From Anniella stebbinsi (taxonomy: Eukaryota; Chordata; Lepidosauria; Squamata; Anniellidae): a stretch of DNA of 64,000 nucleotides. The notes under the pieces were generated by a model. That model was not told the origin of the DNA. It did no database searches and saw nothing but the letters and a program-made list of their open reading frames with translations. The stretch covers positions 8,189,501 through 8,253,500 of the forward strand of contig JARDYH010000002.1 of the NCBI GenBank assembly GCA_029215795.1, read 5' to 3'. Each line of letters begins with the position of its first letter. Within the stretch, counting starts at the first letter, position 1. Made by a program: the position numbers and the translations under genes. This document shows positions 30,095 to 40,476 of the stretch, in pieces.

Positions 30095-30843
30095 TTATTT
30101 TTCATGATTCAAGCTGGGATCCTATCCCCACTCTCCAGGCCCCTGGAAATTAAATCTCAAACTCAGACCTGCACAGTGTGTTTTGTCAAGATTCATGGGC
30201 ATCACACTGCAGAGTGGACAGCTTGTCCTTCCACAAAATGCAGTTGCTGGTGTTCAACATATTGTTCTAGTACATCTTTAACAAGAATACTACACTTCTG
30301 GCTTTAAAGGACAGGCTTGTAGACAATGAAGCACCAACTGCTCTCCGGGGCAGGTAGTGCTGCAAAGCTTCGCTCCAACTCATATAAGATTTGCTGCTTT
30401 CTCCCCACTCTATTCACCTCTATGTGGAGTCCAATCTGTATTCCGCTTACCTCTGTTTTTAGACCAAAGCATATGGCATGAATGAACAGTTAGGCAGATA
30501 AGGGAGCAATCCTTGGGATGTGAGAATACATAATCAAACCTTGGTTCCAGTTTAGAAGCTTAATTAAGATTAAGGATATAGGAGGAGGAAGAAATTAGAT
30601 AGGTAGCATACAAAATAAATAAAACATCGTATTTTCTAAAGCAGAGATAGGGAACTTCTAGCCCGCAGGCTAGCTACAGCCGTGGGAGACACCACTCATC
30701 TTCTGCCCATATCTCCGTTCAGAGATACTTCAATGGGCATGTGTGAGTGCATGGCGTCTGGGCCATCACACTAGAGCTGCATGCCCATAGTGGGGTAGCC
30801 CCGCCCACTTTGGAGAGCAGCCCTGACCACAGCATCATGCTTG
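30095..30843. other. no recognisable feature
   Basis: Unique-looking sequence. 30640-30840 may be part of an older repeat ('gggaacttctagcccgcagg') but no match inside the window supports it. Confidence 0.35.
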
Positions 30844-30851
30844 TCCAGAAC

Positions 30852-31069
30852 CAGTGGAGGCTGGTGGCACCGCTTTTGGTGGGGTGGTGATTCCATTCTG
30901 GGGTTCATTCAGAACCAGCCAGAACTCTAAGTAGCTATGCAAGGTGCCAAACCTATTTTAAATATATGATTCATCAGCTTGGATAGCCCTTTAGAGCTCT
31001 GGCTGGTTCTGACTGACACCCAGAGTGGATTCACAGTCCCACTAAAATCAGAGCAGCCAGCCTCTACTG
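30852..31069. mobile_element. Palindromic hAT MITE (CAGTGGAGGCTGG family), 218 bp
   Basis: Left CAGTGGAGGCTGG, right CCAGCCTCTACTG. Perfect 8-bp target duplication TCCAGAAC (30844-30851, 31070-31077). The arms are inverted copies ('cagaaccagccagaactcta' against 'tagagctctggctggttctg'). A second copy is at 16147-16365 and a fragment at 36684-36750. Confidence 0.9.
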
Positions 31070-31348
31070 TCCAGAACCAATTTGGCCCTATTGGAAAAAG
31101 AAGATTCCTTAGCCCCTGCTCTAAATGGCCTTCACCAAACAGTCCTAAAGAGATGTTTCAAACTTATGTGCAAGCTTCATGGCTGACCCATGAGTTCCGA
31201 GATGGCAAAGGGGAACCACCCCATATTTACCTCTAGAACTCAGGAAACAGGAGCTAGCAGTGGGTAGAGAATTGTCCAATCAGGTGTGGTTCACTCATAA
31301 CATGGGAAGTATTGTGCTACCTTGAGGCATGACATATCAGCAGACGAC

Positions 31349-31545
31349 CCCGGAAGGTGAGGAGTGCGAGTGGGGGGAGGGGGTCTGATCCTACGATCCA
31401 ATACGATCTGGATCGGGTCCTTTTTGGATCAGATCGTACTGGATTGGCCGATCCAGGTGCTGGGGATCAGCTCGGCTAATTTTATCCAATTTCCCCCGGA
31501 TTGGGTCCGGATTGTGGATCAGACCCGATCCATTGCACACCCTTA
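31349..31545 (-). mobile_element. hAT GATCCGATCC element, terminal fragment
   Basis: Corresponds, inverted, to the first ~190 bp of 15268-15860: TIR TGCACACCCTTA at the right, 'ggatcagacccgatccattg', 'aggtgctggggatcagctc', 'gatcgggtcctttttggatc', 'gtgaggagtgcgagtggggg'. The other end is missing and no duplication is visible. Confidence 0.75.
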
Positions 31546-31629
31546 GTTTAAACTTGTCCACTGACCGTTTGCTGTAAAAGGGTTAGCAGCCGAACCATGG
31601 CTTAGCATATTGTCTGAACAGGCCCTTAG

Positions 31630-32483
31630 TAGGGGTGCGCACGCCCCAAATTATCCTATTGTATCTTTATCAGAAATCACTTTTTTAAAAAAATTCAGAT
31701 CAGATTATATCGTAGGTTAATCATATTGTCTTCACGATAATTATCAACCAGCTTTCAGAATGAGCACGATCTTTAAGAAATTCATTGAAAATTGAGGGTT
31801 TGAACAATCGCTCCAATTTTTTCACAAATGACCAGCCAGATCCCATCTTCAGTGTCCCACAAGTTTCAAGTTTTTATATTTAAAGATGAAGAAGTTACAG
31901 TGGGGGGTGGGGCTTTTGGGGGACCCCCTATAACTTTTTAATTTGAAAAGATAGAGACATGAAACTTTTTGGACATTGCAGATTGGATCTTGCTAGTCCG
32001 GGCTCCCTAAGTTTCATGTAATTATCATTTCAAATAAAAAGAGTTATGCATGCGTTTCCCCCAATGCAAGCCTATGGGGGGGGGGGAACAGACAACAAGA
32101 TGACAGCAATGAGGCCCAGTCAACCAGCTGTGTTAATAAAGTTGCACAAACTTTAATAAATTCATATAAAATCGAGGGTTGGAGGGATCGATCTCAAATG
32201 TCATGCACCTATTTAGGCATACCCCATAAGCACTTTGACCAAGTTTCAAGCCTCTAACTTTGAAAATACAGAAGTTATAGGTTTATTTATTTAGAAGTTA
32301 TAGGTTTATTTATTTAGTTATAGGTCCAGTAATCTGAAAAAAATCCGATATAATCAGGCTGACAATTTTCGGATCGGATATTTATCGGAGGTTTTCTATT
32401 GTATCGTTATCATTAATTGGATGTCCGATAATGACCTTATCATATCGTTATCGGACATTTTAACGATACAATACACATCCCTA
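31630..32483. mobile_element. hAT element with TAGGGGTGCGCAC ends and ATATCGTTATCGGA subterminal repeats
   Basis: Left TAGGGGTGCGCACG, right TACACATCCCTA. Perfect 8-bp target duplication GCCCTTAG (31622-31629, 32484-32491). The ends match the GATCCGATCC group, yet the subterminal repeats here are TTATCG/CGATA words ('catatcgttatcggacattt', 'gataatgaccttatc'). The interior has at least four copies, in both orientations, of an 'AAGTTTCA..aaa..AAGTTATAGG' module also present in the 21222-23303 satellite, plus 'ccccaatgcaagcctatggg', shared with 19807-20588. Length 854 bp. No transposase seen. Confidence 0.85.
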
Positions 32484-32491
32484 GCCCTTAG

Positions 32492-32887
32492 TTTGAGAAC
32501 CATGCCTAATAGATGTAGAGTTTTACTGTTCTACTGTTCATCAGTGGTTATAGTTCATTGCATACACACAGCCGTAGACGGACTGCTGTTCTTCCTTTCA
32601 GAATCTCTCTTATCTTTACTAATCTACTATTAGTCCTGGGATGGATCAGATCAGATTGATTAAGGATTCTGAAATCCTGGCCTTTATTGAGGAATGAATC
32701 TGCCACAAACATTACAACAGGGAGAGACAACCTTCAAGTCAGGACCAATGGTGCTGATCCCATGATGTTCCCAGGAGCCTTTGGGACCCTTGTGGAGTTT
32801 CTTGCAAGAGATGACCAATTAGATCACACTCTGGAGGCAGGGTTTCCTTAGAAACAAAATGACTCAGATCTGCAGGGCACTGTGGGG
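32492..32887. other. no recognisable feature
   Basis: Unique-looking interval. Nothing is supported. Confidence 0.35.
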
Positions 32888-33348
32888 AGCTCTACATCAA
32901 GCAGGATATAGCATTATCAAAGTGGTATGAAAGCGGTATATGGAGGCAGGATCTACACTGCTGCTTTATAGCAGTATTGAAGTGCACTGACAACTGTTGG
33001 GGCCCATGACACTTCTATATCCGACTTTCATAGTGTTGTATCCTGCTTGGTGTAGATGTAAGGCCCCAACAGTTGTCAGCGTACTTCAATATCACTATAA
33101 AGCAGTAGTGTATATTCAGATGACGATAAGAAAAGGAGGACAGGGCTGCTGTATCTTTAAAAGTTACATAGAAAAGGGATTTTCAACAGGTGTCATTTGT
33201 ATGCATGCAGCACCTGGTGAAATTCCCTCTTCACCACAACAGTTAAAGCTGCAGGAGCCCTGCCCACTTTTGTATCTTTCTGCAGCTTTTTAACTGTTGC
33301 CATGAAGAGGGAATTTCACCAGGTGCTACATCTAGTGTAGATCCTGCC
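32888..33348. mobile_element. Palindromic MITE (CTACACCAAGCAGG family), split by another MITE
   Basis: 32888-33120 carries 'tctacatcaagcaggatata', 'acaactgttggggcccatga', 'cctgcttggtgtagatgt' and a further inverted half ('aggccccaacagttgtcagc') ending 'aaagcagtagtgta'. At 33331-33348 'tctagtgtagatcctgcc' resumes the family. The interval between them is a piece of the TAGGGTGACCA hAT MITE. Confidence 0.65.
33121..33330. mobile_element. hAT MITE fragment (relative of the 320-bp palindromes)
   Basis: 'aaaaggaggacagggctgct', 'gtgtcatttgtatgcatgca', 'gaaattccctcttcaccaca', 'gttaaagctgcaggagccct' follow the order of 17511-17830, and 'ccatgaagagggaatttcac' begins the second arm. The terminal TAGGGTGACC at each end is lost or altered. 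Confidence 0.6.
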
Positions 33349-34265
33349 TGTGTTTCAGACCTCTCCCATGGCTTTCCCATGTGGAATTGTGACTTGTCAA
33401 CTGGGGTGCAGGAAGCAGCCCTCTAATTTTGTTTGCACAGTGTTGGAGGACAGACATACGTTGGCCTTTCTTCCTTTCAGTTATCTGCCTGAGGAAACGT
33501 TCTGGTTGTCATTGGGCACACAACTTCACCCTAGAATTGTTGTGCTCCGGCCTGGCAGGGACCTTTTTCAAAAGCTGTTTAAAAGGAAGTTGGCCTCTTG
33601 TTTCACATCACACAATTTCAGCCTTTCTTGCTGTGTTTCACCTTTAGGCCTTGCTTAGCCAAGCTCTTTGTATTCATCTTGGGTTTTTTGTTTTGGTTTT
33701 TGTAGTGGGCTGCTTAAGCGATAATGGTTCGATCCCACGAAGCTCAGGCTCAGGCCCTTCAATCCATTTGTCTGTGATTTTATTTGATATAAACCACCCA
33801 CTGACATTCCAATCTCCATTTTATGTCCTAAGCAACGGCAGAAGTTATAGCCTGACATGTTTATCATTGTGAAGCTGAGCCAATTATCTATGTGCTGGGC
33901 TTGCTATTACGGATGTACAGCGATAATTAGGGTCACAAATGGTAGAAGTTGCTGTGGTGTTCAAAACGACTACCGCTTGCGAGTTTGGGAAACTTCGGGA
34001 AATGTCTGCTTGGCTTCCAGAGTTTTGGGCCTACATTTCAGCTTCTTTCAAATGGTGCAGTATAAAATGCCTGCTGCAGAAAAGAGTGGGGCATTATTTC
34101 ACAAGTAGATTAGGAAAATGAAAGCCCAGGACTTGGCTGCCTCAGCCTGTGGCAACTGTGTGGTTTTTAATTTTCTGCACCAATTTGGGAACATGGACAA
34201 ATATGTCAATTACGGGATCTCTCCGTTTCTCATTTTTGGAATCCTAGATTTGGTTTGTCTCAAAC
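33349..34265. other. Unique-looking sequence
   Basis: No transposon recognised. 33740-34110 has little repeat character and contains 'gccaattatctatgtgct' and 'acagcgataattagggtcac'. It could be conserved non-coding DNA. Open frames at 33350 and 33651 show no exon-like borders. Confidence 0.3.
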
Positions 34266-34471
34266 TCTGAGGCTGCATTCAGACAACACAATAGCCAATG
34301 GTGGGTTAATTGTCAACTACACAGTTGATTTTCGAGGAGGTACTCCCCACACAACATGATTATAATCAACCGTGGTGTGGATTAAGGCCAGCATTGAGTT
34401 GACTATTAGTATTTTATCATGTTGTTGTTCCCCGCCTCAATCTAGACGGAGAGGCGGGTAAGAAATAAATC

Positions 34472-34504
<33 letters not shown>

Positions 34505-34890
34505 GTGTGTTTGATTGACACAAACCTCCGCCCTCTCTCCCTCATCAGTCCTCCTGCTGGTATCCCATCAGCCATTGCAAGTTTTGCCAGCTGGACTAGA
34601 GCACCTGCAGCCACTTGCTAGGGGAGTGTGAGACAATGGCTGAATTCGGACGGCACAATAAGCAACTGGGGGGGGGGGAGCTATTGTCAGTTGTATTGAC
34701 TATCATGTCGTCCAAATGCTGCCATAGTCAACTCAGCGCTGATCCTAATCCACACCACAGTTGATTATTTATTACCATGTTGTGTGGGGAGTACCCCCTA
34801 GATGAACAACTGTAAAGTTGATTATTACCCCACCATTGACTATCGTGTTGTCCGAATTCAGCCACTGTGTTGTCCGAACATAGTCTGAGA
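34266..34890. mobile_element. Nested MITEs (GACAACAC / GTGTTGTC ends) with L2 tail inside
   Basis: Outer ends 'gaggctgcattcagacaaca' (34270) and 'tgttgtccgaacatagtctg' (to 34888). An inner unit runs 34635-34866 ('aatggctgaattcggacggc' to 'gtgttgtccgaattcagcca'). Common blocks 'ccccacacaacatgatta', 'ccacaccacagttgatta' and 'aatggtgggttaa' are inverted between halves. An L2 3' tail (34421-34504) lies inside. The same family, again with L2 inside, is at 59371-60838. Confidence 0.65.
34421..34504 (+). pseudogene. L2 3' tail
   Basis: 'gttgttgttccccgcctcaa', 'ggagaggcgggtaagaaata' and an (ATT)n tract: the extreme 3' end of the L2 type seen at 26314-27141. Non-coding. Confidence 0.8.
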
Positions 34891-35500
34891 AATGTTCCAG
34901 TCTTAACTTCCAGAACTTGGATATATATATATATATTTAAAGTTTGCATTAGAAGGCATGTGCATTTTTGTTCTTTCTTTCTTATTTATTTATTACATTT
35001 CAAAATGTATATTGCAAGGATTCTTCCTAATATAATGCATTTTGAAAATAACTTTCATTAACATATGCATTTTGAACATTATTTTCACTAATATGTGCAT
35101 TTTTGCATGCAAATTCCCTTAATGTACATATTTTTATATGCATTGTTTGATTGGAGTGCTCCATCGCAAAAGTGCATATTTCAAAGGATAACTGAATTTA
35201 ATTTTATGAATAGATTTCTCCTGCATTTGGCAATCAGCATTCATACTGTGAGATGCAGAGCCGGATTTGTTGCATATTGCTATGCCATTATACCAAGATC
35301 GGCAGAACTGAGGGCTCTGCATAGGCCTCAGATAACTGAGGAAAATTATCTCTTTAGAGAAAAAAATAGCTCTGAAATGGTTGGCTAACTTGCTGGCTGT
35401 GGTGAGCAGTTAGCGAACATCCCCGATGGCTCATTCCTCTGCTCCTGCCATAAAAGAGAAGGATATAAAATCACTACAAGTGCTCCTCTCTCTCACCAAA
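34891..35500. other. AT-rich, decayed repeat words
   Basis: A (TA)n tract at 34922-34936 and repeated 'gcattttgaacattattttc' / 'catatgtgcatttttgcat' words (35000-35180) resembling the AT-rich family at 5943 and 52639. Ends are not defined. Confidence 0.4.
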
Positions 35501-36051
35501 GGCTCATCTACACTTGCAGCCCTTTGGGGAGTGGGGAGGGATGATCGCAGAGTTTTCCACTTCTGGGATCGTCCCTCAGGGGCCACATGCCAGCGAAGTA
35601 AAGAGGGATATTCCGGGGCACCGGTTTTTTTAAAAAAGAGGCGACATTTGCGCAATTGCGCAGGTGCGATCCTGAGCGAAGGAACATTTTTTTAAAAAAA
35701 AAGCCCACAACAAACTCGGTGCTGGAAGATGCCGAGCGCCATCCCAAAGATGGCAAAAATGGTCTCTCCCTCACCCCGCTGCCCATGGACTTCCCCTGCA
35801 CAGCTCTGTGCCTGTTTCCTGAGCACCGCTACTCATGGGGAAGAGGGAGGACCCCTGGAGGGAGAGACTCACTGCCTGTGGAGCTGGGATGGTCCTGGGA
35901 CGGCGGGGGAAAATGGAAAAAGCAGCCCTAGCTATCACGGGAGAACTGAGTGCTCATCCCTGGTTCACCTTGGGATCAGCTTTGCATCATTTGGGTGCGC
36001 AGGGACAACCTCGCGACCACGCTGGGATGAATGGCAAGTGTAGATTAGGCC
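35501..36051 (+). mobile_element. ~500-bp MITE-like element (TCTACAC/GGGATGATCCC family)
   Basis: Left 'ggctcatctacacttgcag', right 'gcaagtgtagattaggcc'. Internal 'gatgatcgcagagttttcca', 'tttttttaaaaaaaaagccc', 'cgctactcatggggaagagg', 'gcatcatttgggtgcgcagg'. The 551-bp copy retains GC-rich, CpG-bearing interior. Confidence 0.7.
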
Positions 36052-36214
36052 CAGATTCTTGTCTCTGCTCTCTCCATTCACTCTGGACTTGGAGAGCTCC
36101 AGGGCTGATCCCCTCTCTGCCCCCTCCCTGTGCCTTATCAGCCCCCTATCTCCCACCAACCTGTTGTTTTGTAACTTCTTTCCTGATGAAGAGATCTGCA
36201 GATCTCAAAAGCTT

Positions 36215-36245
<31 letters not shown>

Positions 36246-36345
36246 ATCTTTGAATTGACCTAATAAAGATATTAAACTATATGCATTTTTCAAGTTTTCT
36301 TATGGTCAACACAGCAGTCTTTGCTTTTTTGTATATGGTGGAGAA
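36052..36345 (+). repeat. Repeat with internal (CA)n, possibly a LINE 3' UTR
   Basis: 'cctgatgaagagatctgcag', 'atctcaaaagcttacac', (CA)n at 36215-36242, then 'gacctaataaagatatt' and 'tttcttatggtcaacacagc'. The arrangement looks like a dispersed LINE 3' UTR with a built-in CA tract, but no second copy in the window tests this. Confidence 0.4.
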
Positions 36346-36683
36346 TACCAAAATCAACCATTCAATAGCAGGTCCCTATACCAGTAGAAGAGGATTTCAC
36401 ACCACCTAACCTGGGATTTTATTCTCCAAGGAACCCTCCAGTTTCTAGGTAGAACCACCCAATATGGCTTCTATTGTTTCTTTTTTCGGGTCCATCCTAG
36501 ATGGAGACAGCCACCCCCACCCCCGTTAACAGATAGATTTTATATTTCTAAAAACAGAGGACCTACAGTTGACTGAGTTTTTTCCCCCTACCCAGTGGTC
36601 TTAGGAGCATGAAACCATCACATCATGTAGCAGAGTCTGATTTGAAAGTCTGCAACCCCTCCTCCTCCCCATCACCTTCAATC

Positions 36684-36750
36684 CATTGGAGGCTGACGGC
36701 TCCGATGTCAGTGGGGTAGTGAATCCATTCCTGGTTTCAGTAACAAAATC
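36684..36750. mobile_element. CAGTGGAGGCTGG MITE fragment
   Basis: 'ccattggaggctgacggctc' and 'agtggggtagtgaatccatt' match the left arm of 30852-31069. Only about 65 bp remains. Confidence 0.6.
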
Positions 36751-36785
36751 TACTTCTCCAAGTTTTCACCAAATCACCATTTCAG

Positions 36786-37217
36786 CCTCTCCAAGCTGGG
36801 AGAGTGGACATCCAAATGGGAGATGCAGTTCAATGTAAGCAAATGTAAGGTGATGCACGTTGGGGCAAAATAAAATAATAAAAAAAACCACCCAACTTCA
36901 AGTTATAACCTGATGGGATCTGAGCTGGCGGTGACCGAACAAGAAAGAGATCTTGGGGTCGGCAGGTCGATGAAAATGTCAACCCAGTGTACGAGAGCTG
37001 TAAAGAAGGCAAACTCCATGTTAGGCATTCTTAGAAAAGGAATTGAGGATAAAACTGCCAATATCATACTGCCCTTACACAAATCTATGGTGCGACTACA
37101 CTTGGAAAACTGTGAACAGTTCTGATCACCGTACCTAAAGAAGGACACTGAATGGTTGGGGGGGGGGGGAAGTGCTGAAAAGGACAACCAAAATTATCAA
37201 AGGGCTGGAAGAAATGG
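36786..37217 (+). pseudogene. CR1 LINE reverse-transcriptase fragment
   Basis: Conceptual translation with breaks gives 'MQFNVSKCKVMHVGAK', 'GSELAVTEQERDLGV', 'SMKMSTQCTRAVKKANSML', 'EDKTANIILPLHKSMVR', which is the CR1 RT C-terminal series. A microsatellite-like 'aaaataataaaaaaaacc' interrupts it at 36866. A second CR1 piece at 45354-45840 carries the same segment. Inactive and truncated at both ends. Confidence 0.85.
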
Positions 37218-37302
37218 CAACAGCAGCAACTGTGTTGATAGCAGCACCCTATTTTGCTTTGTCCACAATATGACATACCTAGCATTGTTCTGGGGCACTG
37301 TG

Positions 37303-37325
37303 GTGTGTGTGTGTGTGTGTGTGTG
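37303..37325 (+). repeat. (GT)n microsatellite
   Basis: About eleven GT units. Confidence 0.9.
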
Positions 37326-37582
37326 GGGAAACCCACCCCAAAATGGGGAAGAAATTTTGTGAAGTGGCCATTTCTAGGAAGGAAAGAAAAATCTTAGGAC
37401 ATTTCTGAGAAAAAAAAATGCATTCAGGGAAATTTTGGCTTAATTCATACCCTAGGACCCAGCACCTTCCCCAGCATCTTCCAAAGGTTACATGTCTGAG
37501 AGGTAATTTTGGATACATTTTGTCTCTAATGTTGGTGCAGAAAGGTGATTGTACAATCAAAGATGGGACACTCGCCCATGCT

Positions 37583-37720
37583 CCTCATGTACCTCATAAG
37601 TAAGGGAATTCCACAAACCCTAAATCCAACCCATGAGAATTTCATTGAAATTTCTTCTCCTTCAAATTTATTTTCGAAAGCAATTTCTTTTCTATTCAAT
37701 TGAATGAGAAGGGTCAAAAA
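37583..37720 (-). repeat. Old interspersed repeat, copy 2
   Basis: On the minus strand, 'cattcaattgaatagaaaag', 'cccatgagaa' in the order of 272-430 ('catgggttggatttagg' replaces the 'catgggtttggctaagg' segment). Class unknown. Confidence 0.55.
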
Positions 37721-38749
37721 CTAAAGTAGAAGACATTTTCAGCACAGCATGAGCTGAGAACCTGGAAGTTCGTTAAGAAAATGTGCCCCCTGTGACCAGA
37801 GGGCAGGAGGGAGGCAAGAGGGTGAAAATGACCGAACGCCTGCTCATGCATGTAATACGAAACCAGGAGATGGCATTATATCTGAAATACACCATTGCAG
37901 ACAACGTCACAAATGGGAGTGAAAATTTGACCTGGATCTATCATTGGTCATGGCAGCCCCATGTTCTATGTTATATATCACTCTATTCTTCTTTCCCAGG
38001 GAGATTTGGAGAGAAGAGGCTGTCTAACCCATCATGGCTCATGAAGGAACATCCCCCACCTTTAAACTTCCCTTTAATTGATACATATAGAAATACAATT
38101 ACAGAAGAAATATAATAATTCAGGCTGTGCATTATAGCCCCAGTCAGAGCATTGCCACGGGGCCGAATATAGATGGCTGTTTCATGCATAGCTTGGGCAT
38201 AAATAAGAGGCGTAAGGTGAAAACCAGAGATATTTAAACACAGCTTTTCATGTTGAGTAATGAGCAATGAGAGCAAGTGCAGGTGACTCTGAGACAAAAG
38301 GGACGAGGCACTTTGGAAAATATACAGATGTTGGTACTATAATTACTTCAGGGGGTTGATATTTGCATACACTTTTCCCATATTGCAGTTGAGTTAGGGT
38401 TGAACAGAGGTAGAGATGAAGAGTTAATGGCATTCGTGTGAGAGGTTCTTCTGATAGGTTTGGGTTTCTCACACATTTCCCCATCACTTGGCAACCACAG
38501 AGAGGCAGAATGAGATGAGCAAACATTGTAGGCAGAACTTTGAGATTTCCTTAAGCACAATGCTATTCAATTCAGGTCCCAGTCATCAAATATATGACAG
38601 TTTACACATGTTCCTGAAACAAGAGGGGGAGGGGAAGAAACATACTGAAGTATTTTACATGGCTGGTCCTACCATTAGGCAAAGTAAGACAGTGGATGGT
38701 GGGGTGTGTGGAGAAGTGGTGAGATGTTGGAAGACAGAGCCAGAAGACC
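37721..38749. other. no recognisable feature
   Basis: Unique-looking sequence. The frame at 37783-38115 (110 codons) lacks splice-like borders or a recognisable domain and overlaps another on the opposite strand. Confidence 0.35.
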
Positions 38750-39096
38750 CGGGGAAAACCTAGGGATAGCAGAAACTGAGGATATCCCAGTTTTCCTGGC
38801 ATCCCGGGATGTAAAATGGGCACGGAGCCACACAGGGTGGCTCCGTGCCCATAGGGGTGGTGGGGAAAGCAATTCTGCCATTCCCAGGATAGTGGGGGGG
38901 GGGTGCTTTACCTTTTCCAGCACATGTGGCTCCTCTGTAGCTTTAAAAAATGTGGCGGCCATGACAGGCGCGACATCCCTCTTGCCTTCCAGGACATTGC
39001 AGTTCCGTTTGTACTCTGGAGGATGATCCCGGAAGCAGGTAAGTCTGGGATCATCCTCCTTCCCTCCTTCTACACCCTTAGGTGTAGAAAGTGCCT
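38750..39096 (-). mobile_element. ~500-bp MITE-like element (TCTACAC/GGGATGATCCC family), minus, truncated
   Basis: The right end 'cttctacacccttaggtgta' and 'gaggatgatcccggaagcag' are the family's left end inverted. Here the strand shown contains CAGGTAAGT (39036-39044), a perfect splice-donor consensus. The 38760-38870 part carries 'ggatatcccagttttcct' and an inverted pair 'gggcacggagccacac' / 'gtggctccgtgccc'. The far end is not clear. Confidence 0.6.
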
Positions 39097-40041
39097 TAAT
39101 CCTCCCCTCCTGGTGAGCCATGGCCAAATCAGTATCAGAACTGCATGCTATCTACACAAGAGAAATAAGGAGAAGGAGAAGAAGCCGACTAGCCTGAGCT
39201 ACACACTACGCAACTAGCATACAGTACAGTTTGGCCCTTTATATGGAATAGGGGGGGATGCCATCTTGTTCTTTGCCTCTGGCAGCAAAATGTTTTGGGC
39301 TGGCCCTGCTAGTTCATAAAATGAAGAGCAAAGGTAACCTTGAGGGTGTCCAGGAATCACTTAATGTAATATAGGGATGTTTGGGAAACCCATTTTGGGG
39401 GGATGGACAGTTTTTGCAGGTTTTTCCTGGGTTCAGCCCCTTGGACTTGGTTTCTGTTCCTTCTGAGGTGCCAAAGTTGATCTGCAATGACTTGGGCCAG
39501 TTCATGGATTTTCCAGGAATTTTGTGCAAATTTTGGGAAATTCCTGCAATTTGTGCAAATTACAGCCAAATTTGCATGATTTGAGCAAATGCAGCCGTAA
39601 TTCATGGAAATTGCTCAGAAATTTGCACAAATTGCAGGACCTTCCAAAAAAAAATGAACAATAAATGAAATAAATCCCAGAGTTTGGGGAACAGCCCGCA
39701 GCTTGGCTCACAGATGCAAATTGAGCCATACATGCTGTGGAACTATGTTGGGCCAAAAAAGAACCAGAATTCCCAGTGATGGACACCCTTGATTTAATAA
39801 ACAAGATGGGTTTCTTGTAGAGAAGATACAAGTCTTCAAATGGTCAAAGACTTGAAATGGAAGTGTTGGTTCTTCATTTGAGATAGATGGTTGATCCTTT
39901 CAAGCTTGGCTGAACTTCGGATGGAGTTTGCACCAGGCAGTGTAGAAGGACAAGTACTGAAAGGATCTTGTTTGTTTCTCCTTTTGTTATGCTTTTGCCA
40001 ATTTAGATGCAACTTCTTCCTTTTCAGTTTAAGTCCCACTT
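39097..40041. other. AT-rich, no clear feature
   Basis: 39480-39650 repeats 'ttgtgcaaattttgggaa' / 'aatttgcacaaattgcagg' words, probably a decayed element. No gene. Confidence 0.35.
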
Positions 40042-40134
40042 CAACTCTATGATTCTATTCCGTCAGGGATGCTTTAAGGTAGATTCCTGCATTGAGCAGG
40101 GGGTTGGACCAGGCAGTGTAGAAGGACAAGTACT
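39931..40134 (+). repeat. 27-bp perfect direct repeat flanking a CR1 piece
   Basis: The string beginning ACCAGGCAGTGTAGAAGG and ending ACAAGTACT occurs at 39931-39957 and identically at 40108-40134, 177 bp apart. Confidence 0.85.
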
Positions 40135-40152
40135 TCTATGACTCTATGAACT
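40042..40152 (+). pseudogene. CR1 3' end fragment(s)
   Basis: 'caactctatgattctatt' (a CR1 terminus) is followed by 'gtcagggatgctttaagg', 'gattcctgcattgagcaggg' and 'ggttggacc', then 'tctatgactctatga'. This is the CR1 3' UTR, broken where CR1 should continue 'ggccttatagg'. Confidence 0.75.
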
Positions 40153-40476
40153 CTGATCTCCTTTAACATTTAATTCAATTTTACTACTTAATTTGTTCTC
40201 TGCCTTTGGTGTTTGAATCCATGCAACTATGAATCACAAGTACACAGACTTGATAACCCAGATAATTTGGGAGGTATTTTTATTAGATAATTTTTAAGCG
40301 TTTCTAGTATCCAAAAATACCCAGAGGTTTTGTTGTTGTATTGTTGTGTTTTAATCTCAAGTTCATTTTGTCCGGAATATGGAGAACATCACAATTTTTG
40401 GTTTAATTCTGATAAAAACTGAACTGATACAAAATTTTCACCCATCCCTAGTTCAGATTCATTTTGTAGACAGATA

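Noticed and set aside
36215..36242. (CA)n tract as a telomere-like or regulatory repeat
   Set aside because: A plain dinucleotide microsatellite within a dispersed repeat.
37783..38115. 110-residue frame as a gene
   Set aside because: No domain, no splice edges, and an equally long frame overlaps on the other strand.
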